Positions 7,767 through 18,300 of a stretch of 64,000 bases of DNA are shown here, piece after piece. The translations under genes were made by a program, and so were the position numbers. The notes beneath the pieces were generated by a model. That model had not been told where the DNA came from. It saw only the letters and a program-made list of their open reading frames with translations, and did no database searches. How positions within the stretch are numbered: the first letter of the stretch is position 1; each line of letters starts with the position of its first letter. Source of the stretch: OLB7 sp966250335 (GTDB taxonomy: Bacteria; Bacteroidota; Ignavibacteria; OLB7); assembly GCA_966250335.1 (NCBI GenBank), contig CBINGZ010000014.1, positions 1 through 64,000 on the forward strand, in the 5' to 3' direction.

Positions 7767-9428
7767 ATGAACAGACTCGTCGAGGAAACACGTTCACGGC
7801 TGGCGGAGAGTGAAGGGGGAGCGCGACTGGCGCTGCTGAACTCTTCCGCGCTCGCGATGTCGCGGGTCGATCCGCGGTACGGGCTGGAGCTTGCGGAGGA
7901 GGCGGGGCGACTGGCCGCGGAACTGAACGATCCTGCGGCGGCGGCCGAAAGCTTCCGTGCCGCCGCGTGGTGCTGCGAGACACTCTGCGATTATCCCACC
8001 GCGATCGATTATGCCCGCCGCGCGCAACAGGCCTTCATCGAGATCGGCGAACGGAACCGCGCCGGAAGCTGCCTGAACGCCGTCGGCGTGATCGCGTTCG
8101 GCATGACCGAGTACGCGACGGCGCTGGAGGCGCTGAACGAGGCCCGGACGATCTTCATCGAATATGAGAACCGTCCCTCGCTCGCCTCGGCGTGCAATAA
8201 TATCGGAATGGTACATCAGGAGCTGGGGAGATATCCGGAGGCGCTGGCGGCGTATCTGGAGGCGCTCCGGATCAACGAAGAGCTGGGGGATGAATCGCAG
8301 GTCTCGGCGAACCTCAGCAACGTCGGCAATGTCTATTACTACCTGGGGGATATCGAACGCTCGTTCGAATACGACAGCCGCGCCCTGGCGATCGCCCGCC
8401 GCCTCGACGACGTCTACGGCATCGCCCACAAGCTGGAGGGAATCTCCTCCAACTACAAGGAACGGGGAGAACTCGACGCCGCGCTCGATGCCCTGAACGA
8501 AGCGCTCGACATCTTCCGTCGCCTGCAGGAGAAACGCTACGAGTCGGCTGTGCTCATCAAGCTCGGGATGCTCCATGAACTCCGAGGGGAGACCGGCCGG
8601 GCCCTTGAGCAGTTCGGGGAGGCGGAGGCGATCGCCCTCTCCATCGGCAAGCGTGATCTGCTCGCCGGCGCGCGGCTTCGTATCGGAATGCTCCATTTCA
8701 ATCAGCGGGATCATGCCGCTGCGATCGAGGTTCTCCGGCTCGGCCTTGTCGATGCGCGGGAAACCGCGCTCCCGAAGGTGGTGAGCGAACTTCTCCTTAT
8801 CCTGGCGCAGGCTCTCGACGCGGCCGGTCTGCACGCCGAAGCGTTTCAGCGCCTCCGTGAACATGCGACCCTTCTGGAACAACTCTTCGGCGAGGAACGG
8901 CAGCGGGCGGTGGCCGAGACCCAGGCGCGTTTCGACGTGGAACGGGCCGAGCGGGAACGCGAGGTCTTCCGGCTCAGGAGCGAACATCTGGAGGAGATGA
9001 TCGACCTCCGCGCCCGCGAGCTCACCTCGATGGCGATGCGCCTCGTCCGGAAGAACGCCTTCCTCCAGAAGCTCCGCAAGGATACGCTCCAGCTCGCCGT
9101 CGACAACCCCGAATCGGGGAGCGTGCTCGACAGGCTGCTGCGGGCGATCATCGAGAACATCCACGGCGACGACGAGTGGGAACGGTTCGAACAGGAGTTC
9201 CAGCTCATCCATCACGATTTCCTGAACAGGATCTCCCAGCGCTGCCCGCGCCTGACCCCGGCCGAACTGAAGGTCTGCGCCATGCTGAAGATCAACCTCT
9301 CGAACAAGGAGATCGCCGGACTTCTCTCGGTGTCGCTCAGGAACGTGGAGAGCCATCGATACTCGATCAGGAAGAAGCTCGGGCTCTCCTCGGAGGTCAA
9401 CCTCACCGCCTGGCTCATGGCGGTGTAG
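7767..9428 (+). CDS. TPR-repeat transcriptional regulator with LuxR-like HTH (copy 2 of 3)
   Basis: This 553-residue cytoplasmic protein has TPR motifs at about 40-360 (for example 'ACNNIGMVHQELGRYPEALA' and 'NLSNVGNVYYYLGDIERSFE'). A coiled coil follows at about 385-430, then 'FEQEFQLIHHDFLNRISQRC' and a LuxR-type HTH at about 496-553 (LTPAELKVCAMLK, NKEIAGLL, VESHRYSIRKK). It shares domain order and linker motifs with 1765-3447 and 48408-50168. It is followed 95 bp downstream, same strand, by a very large T9SS-exported protein with its own probable promoter. The target and the signal are not visible in the sequence. Confidence 0.8.
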   Translation: MNRLVEETRSRLAESEGGARLALLNSSALAMSRVDPRYGLELAEEAGRLAAELNDPAAAAESFRAAAWCCETLCDYPTAIDYARRAQQAFIEIGERNRAGSCLNAVGVIAFGMTEYATALEALNEARTIFIEYENRPSLASACNNIGMVHQELGRYPEALAAYLEALRINEELGDESQVSANLSNVGNVYYYLGDIERSFEYDSRALAIARRLDDVYGIAHKLEGISSNYKERGELDAALDALNEALDIFRRLQEKRYESAVLIKLGMLHELRGETGRALEQFGEAEAIALSIGKRDLLAGARLRIGMLHFNQRDHAAAIEVLRLGLVDARETALPKVVSELLLILAQALDAAGLHAEAFQRLREHATLLEQLFGEERQRAVAETQARFDVERAEREREVFRLRSEHLEEMIDLRARELTSMAMRLVRKNAFLQKLRKDTLQLAVDNPESGSVLDRLLRAIIENIHGDDEWERFEQEFQLIHHDFLNRISQRCPRLTPAELKVCAMLKINLSNKEIAGLLSVSLRNVESHRYSIRKKLGLSSEVNLTAWLMAV

Positions 9429-9473
9429 CGGCCTCAGTAGTATTCCAGTAGGAGAGCGCCCGGCGGCCCGTTC

Positions 9474-9481
9474 TACCTTTG
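9474..9481 (+). promoter_or_regulatory. Bacteroidota-type -7 box (TACCTTTG)
   Basis: This is an exact match to TAnnTTTG 42 bases before the ATG of the large T9SS gene. No convincing TTG lies about 20 bases upstream, so the match is partial. Confidence 0.3.
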
Positions 9482-9523
9482 CATGTGATCGATTCGCTTC
9501 CTGTCACATGCCGGAACGACGCC

Positions 9524-12500
9524 ATGAATGCGCTCTCGCGGGTTCTTTCCTTTCTCATCATCCCTCTTTTCTTCAACGCTCTTCCGCTTCGCGCGGCCGT
9601 CGTCTCATGGGACGGCGGAGGGGACGGTACATCGTGGTCCGATGCCGACAACTGGGATGGTAACGCCCTGCCGGGGGGAGGAGACCATGTGATGATCACG
9701 AGCGGAACCCCGACCGTGCGATTGACGGCCGACGTCTCGGTGGCCGGGATCACCGTCGGCGGAGCGAGCGGAACGCAGACGCTCGACGCCCGCGGGTTCC
9801 ACCTGACCCTTGGGACCGACTCCAGCACGATCGCCGCGAACGGCGTGCTGATGCTGGGAGATCGACCCTTTGGAAACTCGTTCGCGCTCACCATCAACGG
9901 GCCTCTGGCCCTCCACGGCCGCATGGAGTGGTCGAACGGAGCCCTCTACGCCAACACCTACTACGAGCCGCCGGCCGGCCGTCTGATCACCGTCGCGGAG
10001 TCGGGCACGATGCGATGGATCGGCGGTGGAGAACGATATATCATGGTGACGCTGGAGAATCGCGGCACGATCCGCTGGGAGGGGGGGACGACCTACTACA
10101 ACCAGGGCTACACGGTCGCCAGCAGCGGAACGTTCGAGGCCGATCTCGCCGCCGATGCCTCGTTCATGCGCACCGGAGTCAACAGCCTGGGACCGTGGGG
10201 ATTCACGAACACAGGAACGGTGCGGAAGTCCGGACCCGGCGCCGCCTCGATCCAGGTGGAGCTGAAGACGATCGGAGGGATCGTCGACGTGCGTGAGGGG
10301 ATGCTTCTCCAGAACTACGCGAGCCGCTGGGAGAACGCGACGATCGCCGTTGCGGCCGGAGCAACACTTCAGCTCACCGCCAACCGGATGCACGAGCCTC
10401 ACACGATCGCGGGAACGCTCTCGGGAGATCCCGCCGGAACGTTCCTCGCCACAGGGATCGGTAACGGATACTTCACGACGATCACCGCCGATCCGGTCAT
10501 GGGGGGAGTTGTCGATATCGGCGGGACGGGATTCCAGCTCGACGACGCCTCCCTGGGGGGACTCTACGACCCCGTCGCGAAGATCTACTCCGCCGGCCCG
10601 ATCAATCGCGGTCTGATGCGATTCGTCGGCCTCAGCAACAAGGGGATCGACGGCCCCTTCGTGAACCGGGATACGCTTCGCTGGGAGTCGGGGAATCTCT
10701 ATTACAGCATGGTTGCGACATTCTCGAACGAGCATATGTTCGAGATCACCTCGGACTCGAACGTGAGTTTCGGCACCAGCGGGGTCAACGGGATACGGCC
10801 CGGTCCGTTCGTCAACACCGGGACGATGCTGAAGACCGGAACAGGAACCGTCACTTCGACGGTGGATATCAACACAGTGCGAGGTTCGGTCGACATACGG
10901 AACGGAAAATTCCTGCAGACGACCGTCACATTGTGGGACGATGCTTCTCTCTCGGTCGGTGCGGGGGCGACGCTCCATCTCGGCGGCTATCTGCTCAATC
11001 ACGTGATCGCCGGTACGCTTCGGGGGGACCCGCAGGGGACGTTCGTCGTCTCGGCGCTTGTCTACAGCTATTCCACCGGTCTCATAGCCGATTCGGCCAG
11101 GGGAGGACGTCTGGAGATAGGAGGGACCGGAATTCAGGTCGCCGATATCGATATCGGTGGGATCACGGGGACTCACCGGACGCCGGTCAACGGCGGGCTG
11201 ATCCGCTTCGTGGGGCCGCCGGCGTACCAGTCGATCACCGCGCCGTTCCGCAACGAGGGGAGGGCGCGATGGGAGAGCGGCAGCATCTCTCTCAGGCCCG
11301 GCGTTACCTTCACGAACGCCGGCCTCTTCGAGATCGATGTCGATGCGGACAAACGGGTGTTCGGCGCCAACCCAGCGTATCTGATCAACGAGGAGTCCGG
11401 AATCGTGCGGAAGCTCGACACGGAACAGGTCGTGCTGCGAGCCGATGTGAACAACAGGGGAACGTTCGCCGTTCGTGAAGGAGAGATCATCGTCGAGAAC
11501 TACTCCAACAGGTTCGTCTCGACGGCGACCGGGATCATCTCCGGCGTCGGCGTCCTGAACCTGAGAGAGATCCCCGCCGACCGGCTCGCCAACGACGGGA
11601 TCACGGCGCCGGGGCCGGGAGACAGGGGGGAAGGAGTGGGGACGCTGACCGTCATCGGACCGTTCCCGCACGATCGGTACGAGTTCGAACTCTCGGGACC
11701 CGACAGCGCTCTCTACGACAGGCTCATCACGGCGCAGGGCTCGCCCGATATATCGGATGATAGTGCGTTCGTGACGATCACCGGCGGCTTCACTCCAGTT
11801 CTTGGAAACAGATTCGACGTAATCGCCGGACCGGTGGTCGGGAAGCTGGTCGGCCTGGTCGTCTCCCCACCCGAGGTCGGGCTGATTGCGACATATCCGG
11901 TCAACCTCGTCAGGCTGGTGCTGGGGCTCGGTGAGGAGGATGCGAGGGTGACGGTGATCGCTCCGGTCGTCACGGCGCGTCAGGGTGAGTCGGTGTCGAT
12001 CCCGGTCAAGGTCGTCGCCACGGCGGCTGCGCGAGGGGCAGGCGCAACGGAGGCGACCTTCTCTCTGCGATACAACGTCACCCTGCTGGGGCCGGTCGGG
12101 TCCACCCCGAAGGGAACGATCGGCGCCGGTGAACGGGTCATCGACCTGCGCCTCCCTCTTTCATCGTCGAGCGATACGACTCTCTTCCCTCTCTCCTTCA
12201 GGGCGACTCTCGGCAACGATTCCATGACCGCTCTGACCGTCGGGAACGCGGCCTCGAACGGCTCGAACGTGACGGTGACCTCGGTCGACGGCAGTTTCAC
12301 GCTGCTCGATCTCTGTCGCGAGGGGGGCGCCCGGCTCCTCAACCCCGACGGCGCCGCCGCCATGAGCAAGATCCGCTCGAATCCCTTCTCGGACGATATC
12401 TCGTTCGACCTGAACCTCATCGAGCGCGGGCCGACGAGTATCATGCTGGTCGATATGACCGGCACGGTCGTGCGAACTCTGGAGGAGGCGGATCGAGGGC

Positions 12501-12613
12501 CGGGGACTCATGATATCCATATCGATGTGGGAGAGATCCCCGCCGGCAGATACTTCGTGACGGTGAGAACGCAGACGATCGTTCTGATCGGGCAGGTGGA
12601 GGTGGCACGATGA
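9524..12613 (+). CDS. Large repetitive T9SS-exported surface protein
   Basis: This 1029-residue protein opens with a signal peptide ('MNALSRVLSFLIIPLF') and the module 'SWDGGGDGTSWSDADNW...LPGGGDHVMIT' that begins many autotransporter-like beta-helix proteins. Three units of roughly 180 residues follow, each with 'GxxRFVG', 'RWESG', 'FxNxGTxxK', 'AGTLxGDPxGTF' and 'GGTGxQ' landmarks, as expected for stacked beta-helical repeats. A cohesin-like or Ig-like segment lies near residue 800-900. The last 80 residues are a T9SS sorting domain (SNPFSDD, AGRYFVTV). The ATG at 9524 is preferred over an upstream in-frame start because it begins the signal peptide. Its stop overlaps the next start by 4 bases (ATGA), so an OmpA-family protein is made together with it. 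Confidence 0.8.
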   Translation: MNALSRVLSFLIIPLFFNALPLRAAVVSWDGGGDGTSWSDADNWDGNALPGGGDHVMITSGTPTVRLTADVSVAGITVGGASGTQTLDARGFHLTLGTDSSTIAANGVLMLGDRPFGNSFALTINGPLALHGRMEWSNGALYANTYYEPPAGRLITVAESGTMRWIGGGERYIMVTLENRGTIRWEGGTTYYNQGYTVASSGTFEADLAADASFMRTGVNSLGPWGFTNTGTVRKSGPGAASIQVELKTIGGIVDVREGMLLQNYASRWENATIAVAAGATLQLTANRMHEPHTIAGTLSGDPAGTFLATGIGNGYFTTITADPVMGGVVDIGGTGFQLDDASLGGLYDPVAKIYSAGPINRGLMRFVGLSNKGIDGPFVNRDTLRWESGNLYYSMVATFSNEHMFEITSDSNVSFGTSGVNGIRPGPFVNTGTMLKTGTGTVTSTVDINTVRGSVDIRNGKFLQTTVTLWDDASLSVGAGATLHLGGYLLNHVIAGTLRGDPQGTFVVSALVYSYSTGLIADSARGGRLEIGGTGIQVADIDIGGITGTHRTPVNGGLIRFVGPPAYQSITAPFRNEGRARWESGSISLRPGVTFTNAGLFEIDVDADKRVFGANPAYLINEESGIVRKLDTEQVVLRADVNNRGTFAVREGEIIVENYSNRFVSTATGIISGVGVLNLREIPADRLANDGITAPGPGDRGEGVGTLTVIGPFPHDRYEFELSGPDSALYDRLITAQGSPDISDDSAFVTITGGFTPVLGNRFDVIAGPVVGKLVGLVVSPPEVGLIATYPVNLVRLVLGLGEEDARVTVIAPVVTARQGESVSIPVKVVATAAARGAGATEATFSLRYNVTLLGPVGSTPKGTIGAGERVIDLRLPLSSSSDTTLFPLSFRATLGNDSMTALTVGNAASNGSNVTVTSVDGSFTLLDLCREGGARLLNPDGAAAMSKIRSNPFSDDISFDLNLIERGPTSIMLVDMTGTVVRTLEEADRGPGTHDIHIDVGEIPAGRYFVTVRTQTIVLIGQVEVAR

Positions 12614-14748
12614 AAACTCTCAACATCCTTTTTACGTTCGCTCTTCTCACGGCGGCCTGTGTCGCCCCCGCCTTTGCGCAGCACGATACGCTTCGTCCCC
12701 GCTGGGGAGTCTTCGGCGGTCTCGCGATCAACACGCACTCGGCCGACTTCCGCGCTCTTCCCGGGGCGCCGAACTGCTGTCCGAGGTTCGAGAGCGGTTC
12801 CGGCCTCGGACCGATCGTGGGCGCCGCCTACGAGTTCCCCGTGGGGAATGCGCTGCTCCTCTCGCTGGGAGTCGGTTATGCGGATCATTCCGCGATACTC
12901 TCGACCCGCGAGCCGGTCGCGATCGTGGCGGCCGGGGAGACGCGCGACGGCGCATTCGAACATACCATCGACGCGAAGTTCGCCAGCGTCGCCGTGGAGC
13001 CCGCGTTGAGCCTGCGTCTGTTCGACAGGCTCTTCGTGAGGGGAGAGATTCGTGTGGGAACGATTCTCTCCCCGACATATTCCCAGAAGGAGGAGATCGT
13101 CGAACCGGTCGCGACCGGGACATTCCTCGATTCGCTCGGAAACGATTCGGGGCTGCGGACCCGCAACACCAGCTCCGGCGAGATCCCGGAGGCCGCTTCG
13201 GTCGTGATCCAGGGAGGGATCGGAGTGGGATACGAGCTGCCGCTCAACGCCCGCCGGACGCTGATGCTGGTCCCCGGCATATCGTACTCGCAGAGCTTCA
13301 CCGATGTCGTAAGCGGATATTCCTGGAAGGCGAACGCCCTGCGACTCACCCTCGGCCTGAAGTATTCCCCGCTTCCCTCCAGACCTGTTCTTCGCGATAC
13401 GACCTATCGGCGCGACACGACCGTCGTGACGATCGCCCGCGGAGGGAGCCCCGATCTGCGGCTCGACGACCGGACCGAATCGGTCGACTCCAGAGAGGAT
13501 GGACCGTACCTCCTGGAGCACTACACCGTCACGGAGCGATATATCCGTCAATCCCCGAAGCAGAGCCTTCTCTCGGCGACCATCTCCGCGGTCGGAGTGG
13601 AGGGAACCGTCGAGGAGCCGGTGGCGACGCTCCGCGTGGAGGAGTTCCTCCGGACCAACACCCACCCCCTGCTCGGCTACCTCTTCTTCGGCGAGGGATC
13701 GGTGAATATCCCGTCACGATATGTTAGAATGACCGGCGCCGACGCCGATCTCTTCGAGCCGAAAACCCTCTTCGAGGAGGACGCCATGACGATCTCCCAC
13801 AACGTCCTCAACATTCTCGGCTACAACCTGCGGCGTCATCCCGGGGCCGGGCTGACGATCACCGGCTGCAACTCCGGCAACGGGACCGAACAGGGGAACA
13901 GAACTCTCTCCAGGGGCCGTGCCGAGGCGGTAAAGCGCTATCTGGCCGACGTCTGGAAGATCGAGCCGGGACGCCTCACCGTCGTCGCGCGGGATCTCCC
14001 CTCGATCCCCTCCAACACGACGACCGCCGACGGGAGCGAGGAGAACCGTCGGGTGGAGATCACATCGGATGTTCCGGAGGTGACCGACGTCTTCGTGGCG
14101 TACGACACCGCACGGAGCGCCTCACCCCCCGCGCTCCGGTTCAAGCCGGTCGTCGGCTCGACCGATCCCCTCGTCTCCTGGAAGCTCACCGTCAGCCAGC
14201 GCGGGACGATCCTGAAGGAGTTCTCCGGTCGCGGGGCGCCCCCCGCCTCGCTGGACTGGACGATCGCCGCCGAGCGACAGGGGGTTCCAGGATTCAGCGA
14301 ACCGCTTGCCGTGCAGATCGAGGCGACCACGAGCGAGGGGGAGACGACGACCGCGACGACAGCTCTCGCTACGGACGTGATCACCGTGCGTCGGAAGGAG
14401 GCCGAACGTTCACGGGATTATCGCGTGGAGCAGTACAACCTTGTGTTGTTCGACGTCGGCAAGTCGACCATCACCGACGCGCACCGGAGGACCATCGAGC
14501 TCGTGAAGTCGCGGCTGAAGCCGGAGTCGACGATCACGATCGAGGGCTACTCCGATAGAACCGGCGACGAGGGGGCGAACAGGCGCCTGGCTCGCAGCCG
14601 CGCGCAGTCGACCGCAACGGCGCTCGGGCGCAACGATGCCAGGGTGACCGGGATCGGAGAGGATCGACTTCTCTACGACAACGACATCCCCGAAGGGAGG
14701 TTCTACTGCCGTACCGTGAGCATCTCGGTCCGCACGCCCGTCCGGTAG
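12610..14748 (+). CDS. OmpA-family outer-membrane protein with two OmpA-like domains
   Basis: This 712-residue protein has a signal peptide ('MKTLNILFTFALLTAACV...FAQ'), an N-terminal beta-barrel-like part (about 25-255) and a linker. A first OmpA/MotB-like segment follows at about 340-490 ('LEPKTL', 'CNSGNGTEQGNRTLSRGRAE'). An Ig-like region comes next, then a clear C-terminal OmpA domain at about 605-712 ('LVLFDVGKSTITD', 'IEGYSDRTGDEGANRRLARS'), which in the family binds peptidoglycan. It starts at the ATGA overlap with the T9SS cargo gene. The coupling suggests that it anchors or receives that cargo at the outer membrane; this role is inferred. Confidence 0.8.
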   Translation: MKTLNILFTFALLTAACVAPAFAQHDTLRPRWGVFGGLAINTHSADFRALPGAPNCCPRFESGSGLGPIVGAAYEFPVGNALLLSLGVGYADHSAILSTREPVAIVAAGETRDGAFEHTIDAKFASVAVEPALSLRLFDRLFVRGEIRVGTILSPTYSQKEEIVEPVATGTFLDSLGNDSGLRTRNTSSGEIPEAASVVIQGGIGVGYELPLNARRTLMLVPGISYSQSFTDVVSGYSWKANALRLTLGLKYSPLPSRPVLRDTTYRRDTTVVTIARGGSPDLRLDDRTESVDSREDGPYLLEHYTVTERYIRQSPKQSLLSATISAVGVEGTVEEPVATLRVEEFLRTNTHPLLGYLFFGEGSVNIPSRYVRMTGADADLFEPKTLFEEDAMTISHNVLNILGYNLRRHPGAGLTITGCNSGNGTEQGNRTLSRGRAEAVKRYLADVWKIEPGRLTVVARDLPSIPSNTTTADGSEENRRVEITSDVPEVTDVFVAYDTARSASPPALRFKPVVGSTDPLVSWKLTVSQRGTILKEFSGRGAPPASLDWTIAAERQGVPGFSEPLAVQIEATTSEGETTTATTALATDVITVRRKEAERSRDYRVEQYNLVLFDVGKSTITDAHRRTIELVKSRLKPESTITIEGYSDRTGDEGANRRLARSRAQSTATALGRNDARVTGIGEDRLLYDNDIPEGRFYCRTVSISVRTPVR

Positions 14749-14807
14749 AACCCCGTGGTTGGAAGGTTCGAACCGGACGGGCGGCGGTCGGGCCCCACGA
14801 TCCTCTC

Positions 14808-14839
14808 TTGCGTCGATCGGGGGCGCCGAGCTATCTTTG
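14808..14839 (+). promoter_or_regulatory. Promoter of the metal-efflux operon (TTG-N21-TATCTTTG)
   Basis: TTG at 14808-14810, 21 bases, then TATCTTTG at 14832-14839, an exact match to the Bacteroidota -33/-7 consensus. The ATG of the first operon gene is 24 bases further on. Confidence 0.5.
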
Positions 14840-14863
14840 GCCGATCTCGGTCATCAATCCCAC

Positions 14864-15205
14864 ATGAAGAGACGGCTCATCCATATCATCGTCTGTTTCC
14901 TTCTCACGGCCCTTTTCGTGGTCGAGCGGGCGCTGCCGTGCATGGATATGTGCGGGTCGGAGTCGGCCCCCTCCGCGGCCGGACATGAGCTGAGCGACGA
15001 GCATTCGGATCATCACGACGAGCCCTCCTCGACCGGAGGGGCGCATCATTGCAGCCACTGCGTCTGTCCCTGTCACATTCCGGCGATCGCCGGCGGGGGC
15101 GATATCCCCGACCTTCCCGACCCCGGGAGCGCGCGGCGCATTCCCTTTGAACAGCACCCACCATCGGCAGCGACCGATCCTCTCGATCACGTCCCGTTAG
15201 TCTGA
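14864..15205 (+). CDS. Small exported His/Cys-rich protein of the metal-efflux operon
   Basis: This 113-residue protein has a hydrophobic leader ('MKRRLIHIIVCFLLTALF') followed by 'LPCMDMCG', a His/Asp/Glu-rich stretch (DEHSDHHDE) and a Cys/His cluster 'HHCSHCVCPCH'. The cluster is a plausible soft-metal site. Small proteins of this layout precede czc/cus genes in Bacteroidota (DUF6660-like); the family assignment is from memory and tentative. It lies 127 bp before the RND pump on the same strand. The likely role is periplasmic metal binding or delivery. The start was placed at the leader rather than at an upstream in-frame ATG. Confidence 0.6.
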   Translation: MKRRLIHIIVCFLLTALFVVERALPCMDMCGSESAPSAAGHELSDEHSDHHDEPSSTGGAHHCSHCVCPCHIPAIAGGGDIPDLPDPGSARRIPFEQHPPSAATDPLDHVPLV

Positions 15206-15332
15206 TTCCATCCTGACATCGTGGTTCCCCACGATCATGGCCGTGGTGCGCCCCGACCGTTCGACGGTTCGTGCGCTCCATGCCTACGCGTGCCGTTGTC
15301 CCCAAACAACCAGCAGGATTGGAGCAGCATGT

Positions 15333-18300
15333 ATGTTCGACGCAATCATTGCGTTCTCGCTGCGCCGGCGTGCCCTTATTCTTTTGCTCACGCTGGCGCT
15401 CACGGCGGGCGGGGTCGTCGCGTTCTCGCGACTGCCGATCGACGCCGTCCCCGACGTCACCAACAACCAGGTGCAGGTCCTTACCTCGGCCCCCTCGCTC
15501 TCCTCCCCGGAAGTGGAGCGATACGTGACCTTCCCGATAGAAATCGCGCTCAAATCGCTCCCCGATCTTGTGGAGCTTCGATCGCTCTCCCGCCCGGGGC
15601 TCTCGGTGGTGACGATCGTCTTCGAGGAGGATGTCGACACCTATTTCGCGCGGCAGCAGGTTCTGGAGAAGCTGCGGGAGGCGGAGGAGGAGATTCCGGA
15701 AGGTGTCGGCCGCCCGGAGCTCGCGCCGGTGTCGACCGGCCTCGGTGAGATCTTCCGATATGTCGTCCGCGACACGACCGGGAAGCTCTCGCCGATGGAT
15801 CTGCGCACCGTGCAGGACTGGATCGTCCGGCGCGGACTCCTCGGAACGCCGGGTCTGGCGGAGGTCAACTCCCTTGGGGGATATGTCAGGCAGTACCACG
15901 TTCTCGTCGATCCCGCCGCCCTTGTGAGCTACGGACTGACCCTGCGCGACGTGTTCGACGCCGTGGCCCGGACCAGCGGCAACGCGGGTGGAGCTTATAT
16001 CGAAACGGGACCTGAACAGCTCGCCGTCCGATCGGTCGGTCTGGCGGCAGGTATCGATGATCTGCGCGCCACCGTGATCCGCAGCACGGCGACGGGAACG
16101 CCGATCCTGCTCGGCGATCTGGCGGCGATCGAGATCGGTCCCGCGATCCGCTTCGGAGCCGCGTCGCAGGAGGGGAAAGGAGAAGTGGTCACAGGGATTA
16201 CGATGCAGTTGAAGGGAGCGAACTCCCGCGTTACGGTCGATGCGGTGAAGGAGCGGATCGAGGAGATCCGCCCGTCGCTCCCGCCGGGTGTGGTGATCGA
16301 GCCGTACTACGATCGCGAGATCCTCGTCGACCGGACGATCTCGACGGTGCTGACGAATCTGGTGGAGGGAGCCCTTCTCGTGATCGGCATCCTTCTTCTC
16401 TTTCTCGTCAATCTGCGGGCGGGGATCGTCCTTGCGTCGGTGATCCCGCTCTCGATGATGTTCGCGGGGATTCTGATGGTGCTGACCGGTCAGTCGGGCA
16501 ACCTTATGTCTCTGGGAGCGATAGATTTCGGTCTCGTGGTCGACGGGTCGCTCATCATCGTCGAGAACGTACTCCGTCTGCTGGAGGAGCGGCTGCGGGA
16601 ACGGGGCGGTATACCTCTTACCGCGAGAGAGATGCGGGGGCTGGTCTACAGCGGTTCGGTCGAGGTGCGCAAGGCGGCGCAGTTCGGGGAGATCATCATC
16701 ATCGTCGTCTACCTGCCGATTCTGACGCTGCAGGGGATCGAGGGGAAGCTCTTCAGGCCGATGGCGCTCACCGTCGCGTATGCCCTCGTCGGGGCGCTGC
16801 TTCTCTCGGTCACCTATGTCCCCGTCATGCTCTCGATGGTCCTCAAGAGATCGGGGAAGATCCGTCATTCGCCGATCATCACCTTCCTCATGCGACGATA
16901 TGTCCCCGCGCTCCGGAAGGCGATGCGTCTCCATCTGCCGATCGTCGCCGGGGCGCTTCTTCTCTTCGTCGGAGCCGTCGTTGCGTTCTCCCGCATGGGG
17001 GGTGAGTTCATCCCGCGTCTGGACGAGGGGGATATCGCGATGCATATCATCAGGCTTCCGTCGGTGTCGCTGACCGAATCGCAGAAGATCACAACAAGGG
17101 TCGAGGAGGAGCTGATGAAGTTCCAGGAGGTGAAGACGGTCGTCAGCAGCACGGGACGCGCCGAGATCTCGACCGACCCGATGGGGTTCGAACTGGCCGA
17201 CGCGTACGTGATCCTGAAGCCTCACGACGAATGGACGACCGACCGCACGAAGGCCGAACTGGTGGAGGCGATGGAAACGGCTCTGCGCGATATACCGGGC
17301 GCGGGGTTCCAGTTCCTCCAGCCGATCGAGATGCGAACCAACGAGCTGATCGCCGGAGCGCGCGGCGACGTGGTGGTAAAGGTGACGGGGGATGATTACG
17401 ATGTAATGAACCCGGCCGCCTCCACGATCGCCGCCATACTCGGTCGGACGCAGGGCGCCGCCGACGTGACGCTGGAACAGACCTCCGGCCTGCCGCAGCT
17501 CATCGTTCGACCCGATCGTTCCGCGATAGCCCGGTACGGTCTCACGGTGGAGGATGTGAACGACGCCGTCGCCGCCTCGGTCGCGGGGCGGAAGGCGACC
17601 GAGGTGGCCGAGGGGGAGCGACGGTTCGATGTCGTGGTCAGATTCCCGGAAGAGGCGCGGAAGGATCTCGACGCGATCCGGCGGATGCTGGTGGCGGTCC
17701 CCGGCGGCCGGAACATCCCGCTGACCGAGCTTGCCTCGGTGACCGTCGAGGAGGGACCGGCGCAGATAAGCCGCGAGGAGGGAACCCGCTTCGTGACGGT
17801 TCAGGCCAACGTTCGCGGGCGGGACGTGCGGAGCTTCGTCGAGGAGGTCCGGGCGGAGGTCGCCCGCAGCGTGGGGCTCCCCGCCGGCTACAACGTGATC
17901 TACGGCGGCCAGTTCGAGAACCTGGAGGCCGCCTCCGGTCGGCTGCTGATCGTCGTTCCGATCGCTCTGGCCCTCATCTTTCTTCTGCTCTATCAGACCT
18001 TCCGTTCGATCCGGCTCGGGATCCTGATCTTTCTCTGCGTGCCGATGGCGGTGATCGGCGGGGTCGCGGCGCTGCTGATCGGAGGGATGCATTTCTCGAT
18101 CTCGGCGGGTGTGGGATTTATCGCATTGTTTGGTATTGCGGTTCTCAACGGCATCGTGATGGTCGCCGCGATCCGGAAGTATCAGTCGGGGGGAATGGAG
18201 CGTCGCGAAGCGGTCGTCGCGGGGGCCGCCGAGCGTCTGCGTCCCGTGGTGACGACGGCGGCGCTCGCGGGATTCGGGTTCCTTCCGATGCTTCTGGCGC

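Noticed and set aside
14756..14790. GGTTCGAACC resembling a tRNA T-loop
   Set aside because: No acceptor stem, anticodon arm or D arm can be built around it; it is a short palindrome in the spacer.
14904..18092. A 1062-codon open frame on the minus strand opposite the metal-efflux pump gene
   Set aside because: Its composition is Arg/Asp/His-rich without hydrophobic cores or motifs, and it lies opposite a clear CzcA. It is a shadow of high-GC coding DNA. The same holds for long minus-strand frames opposite 9605-11671, 41210-43894 and 57111-59633.
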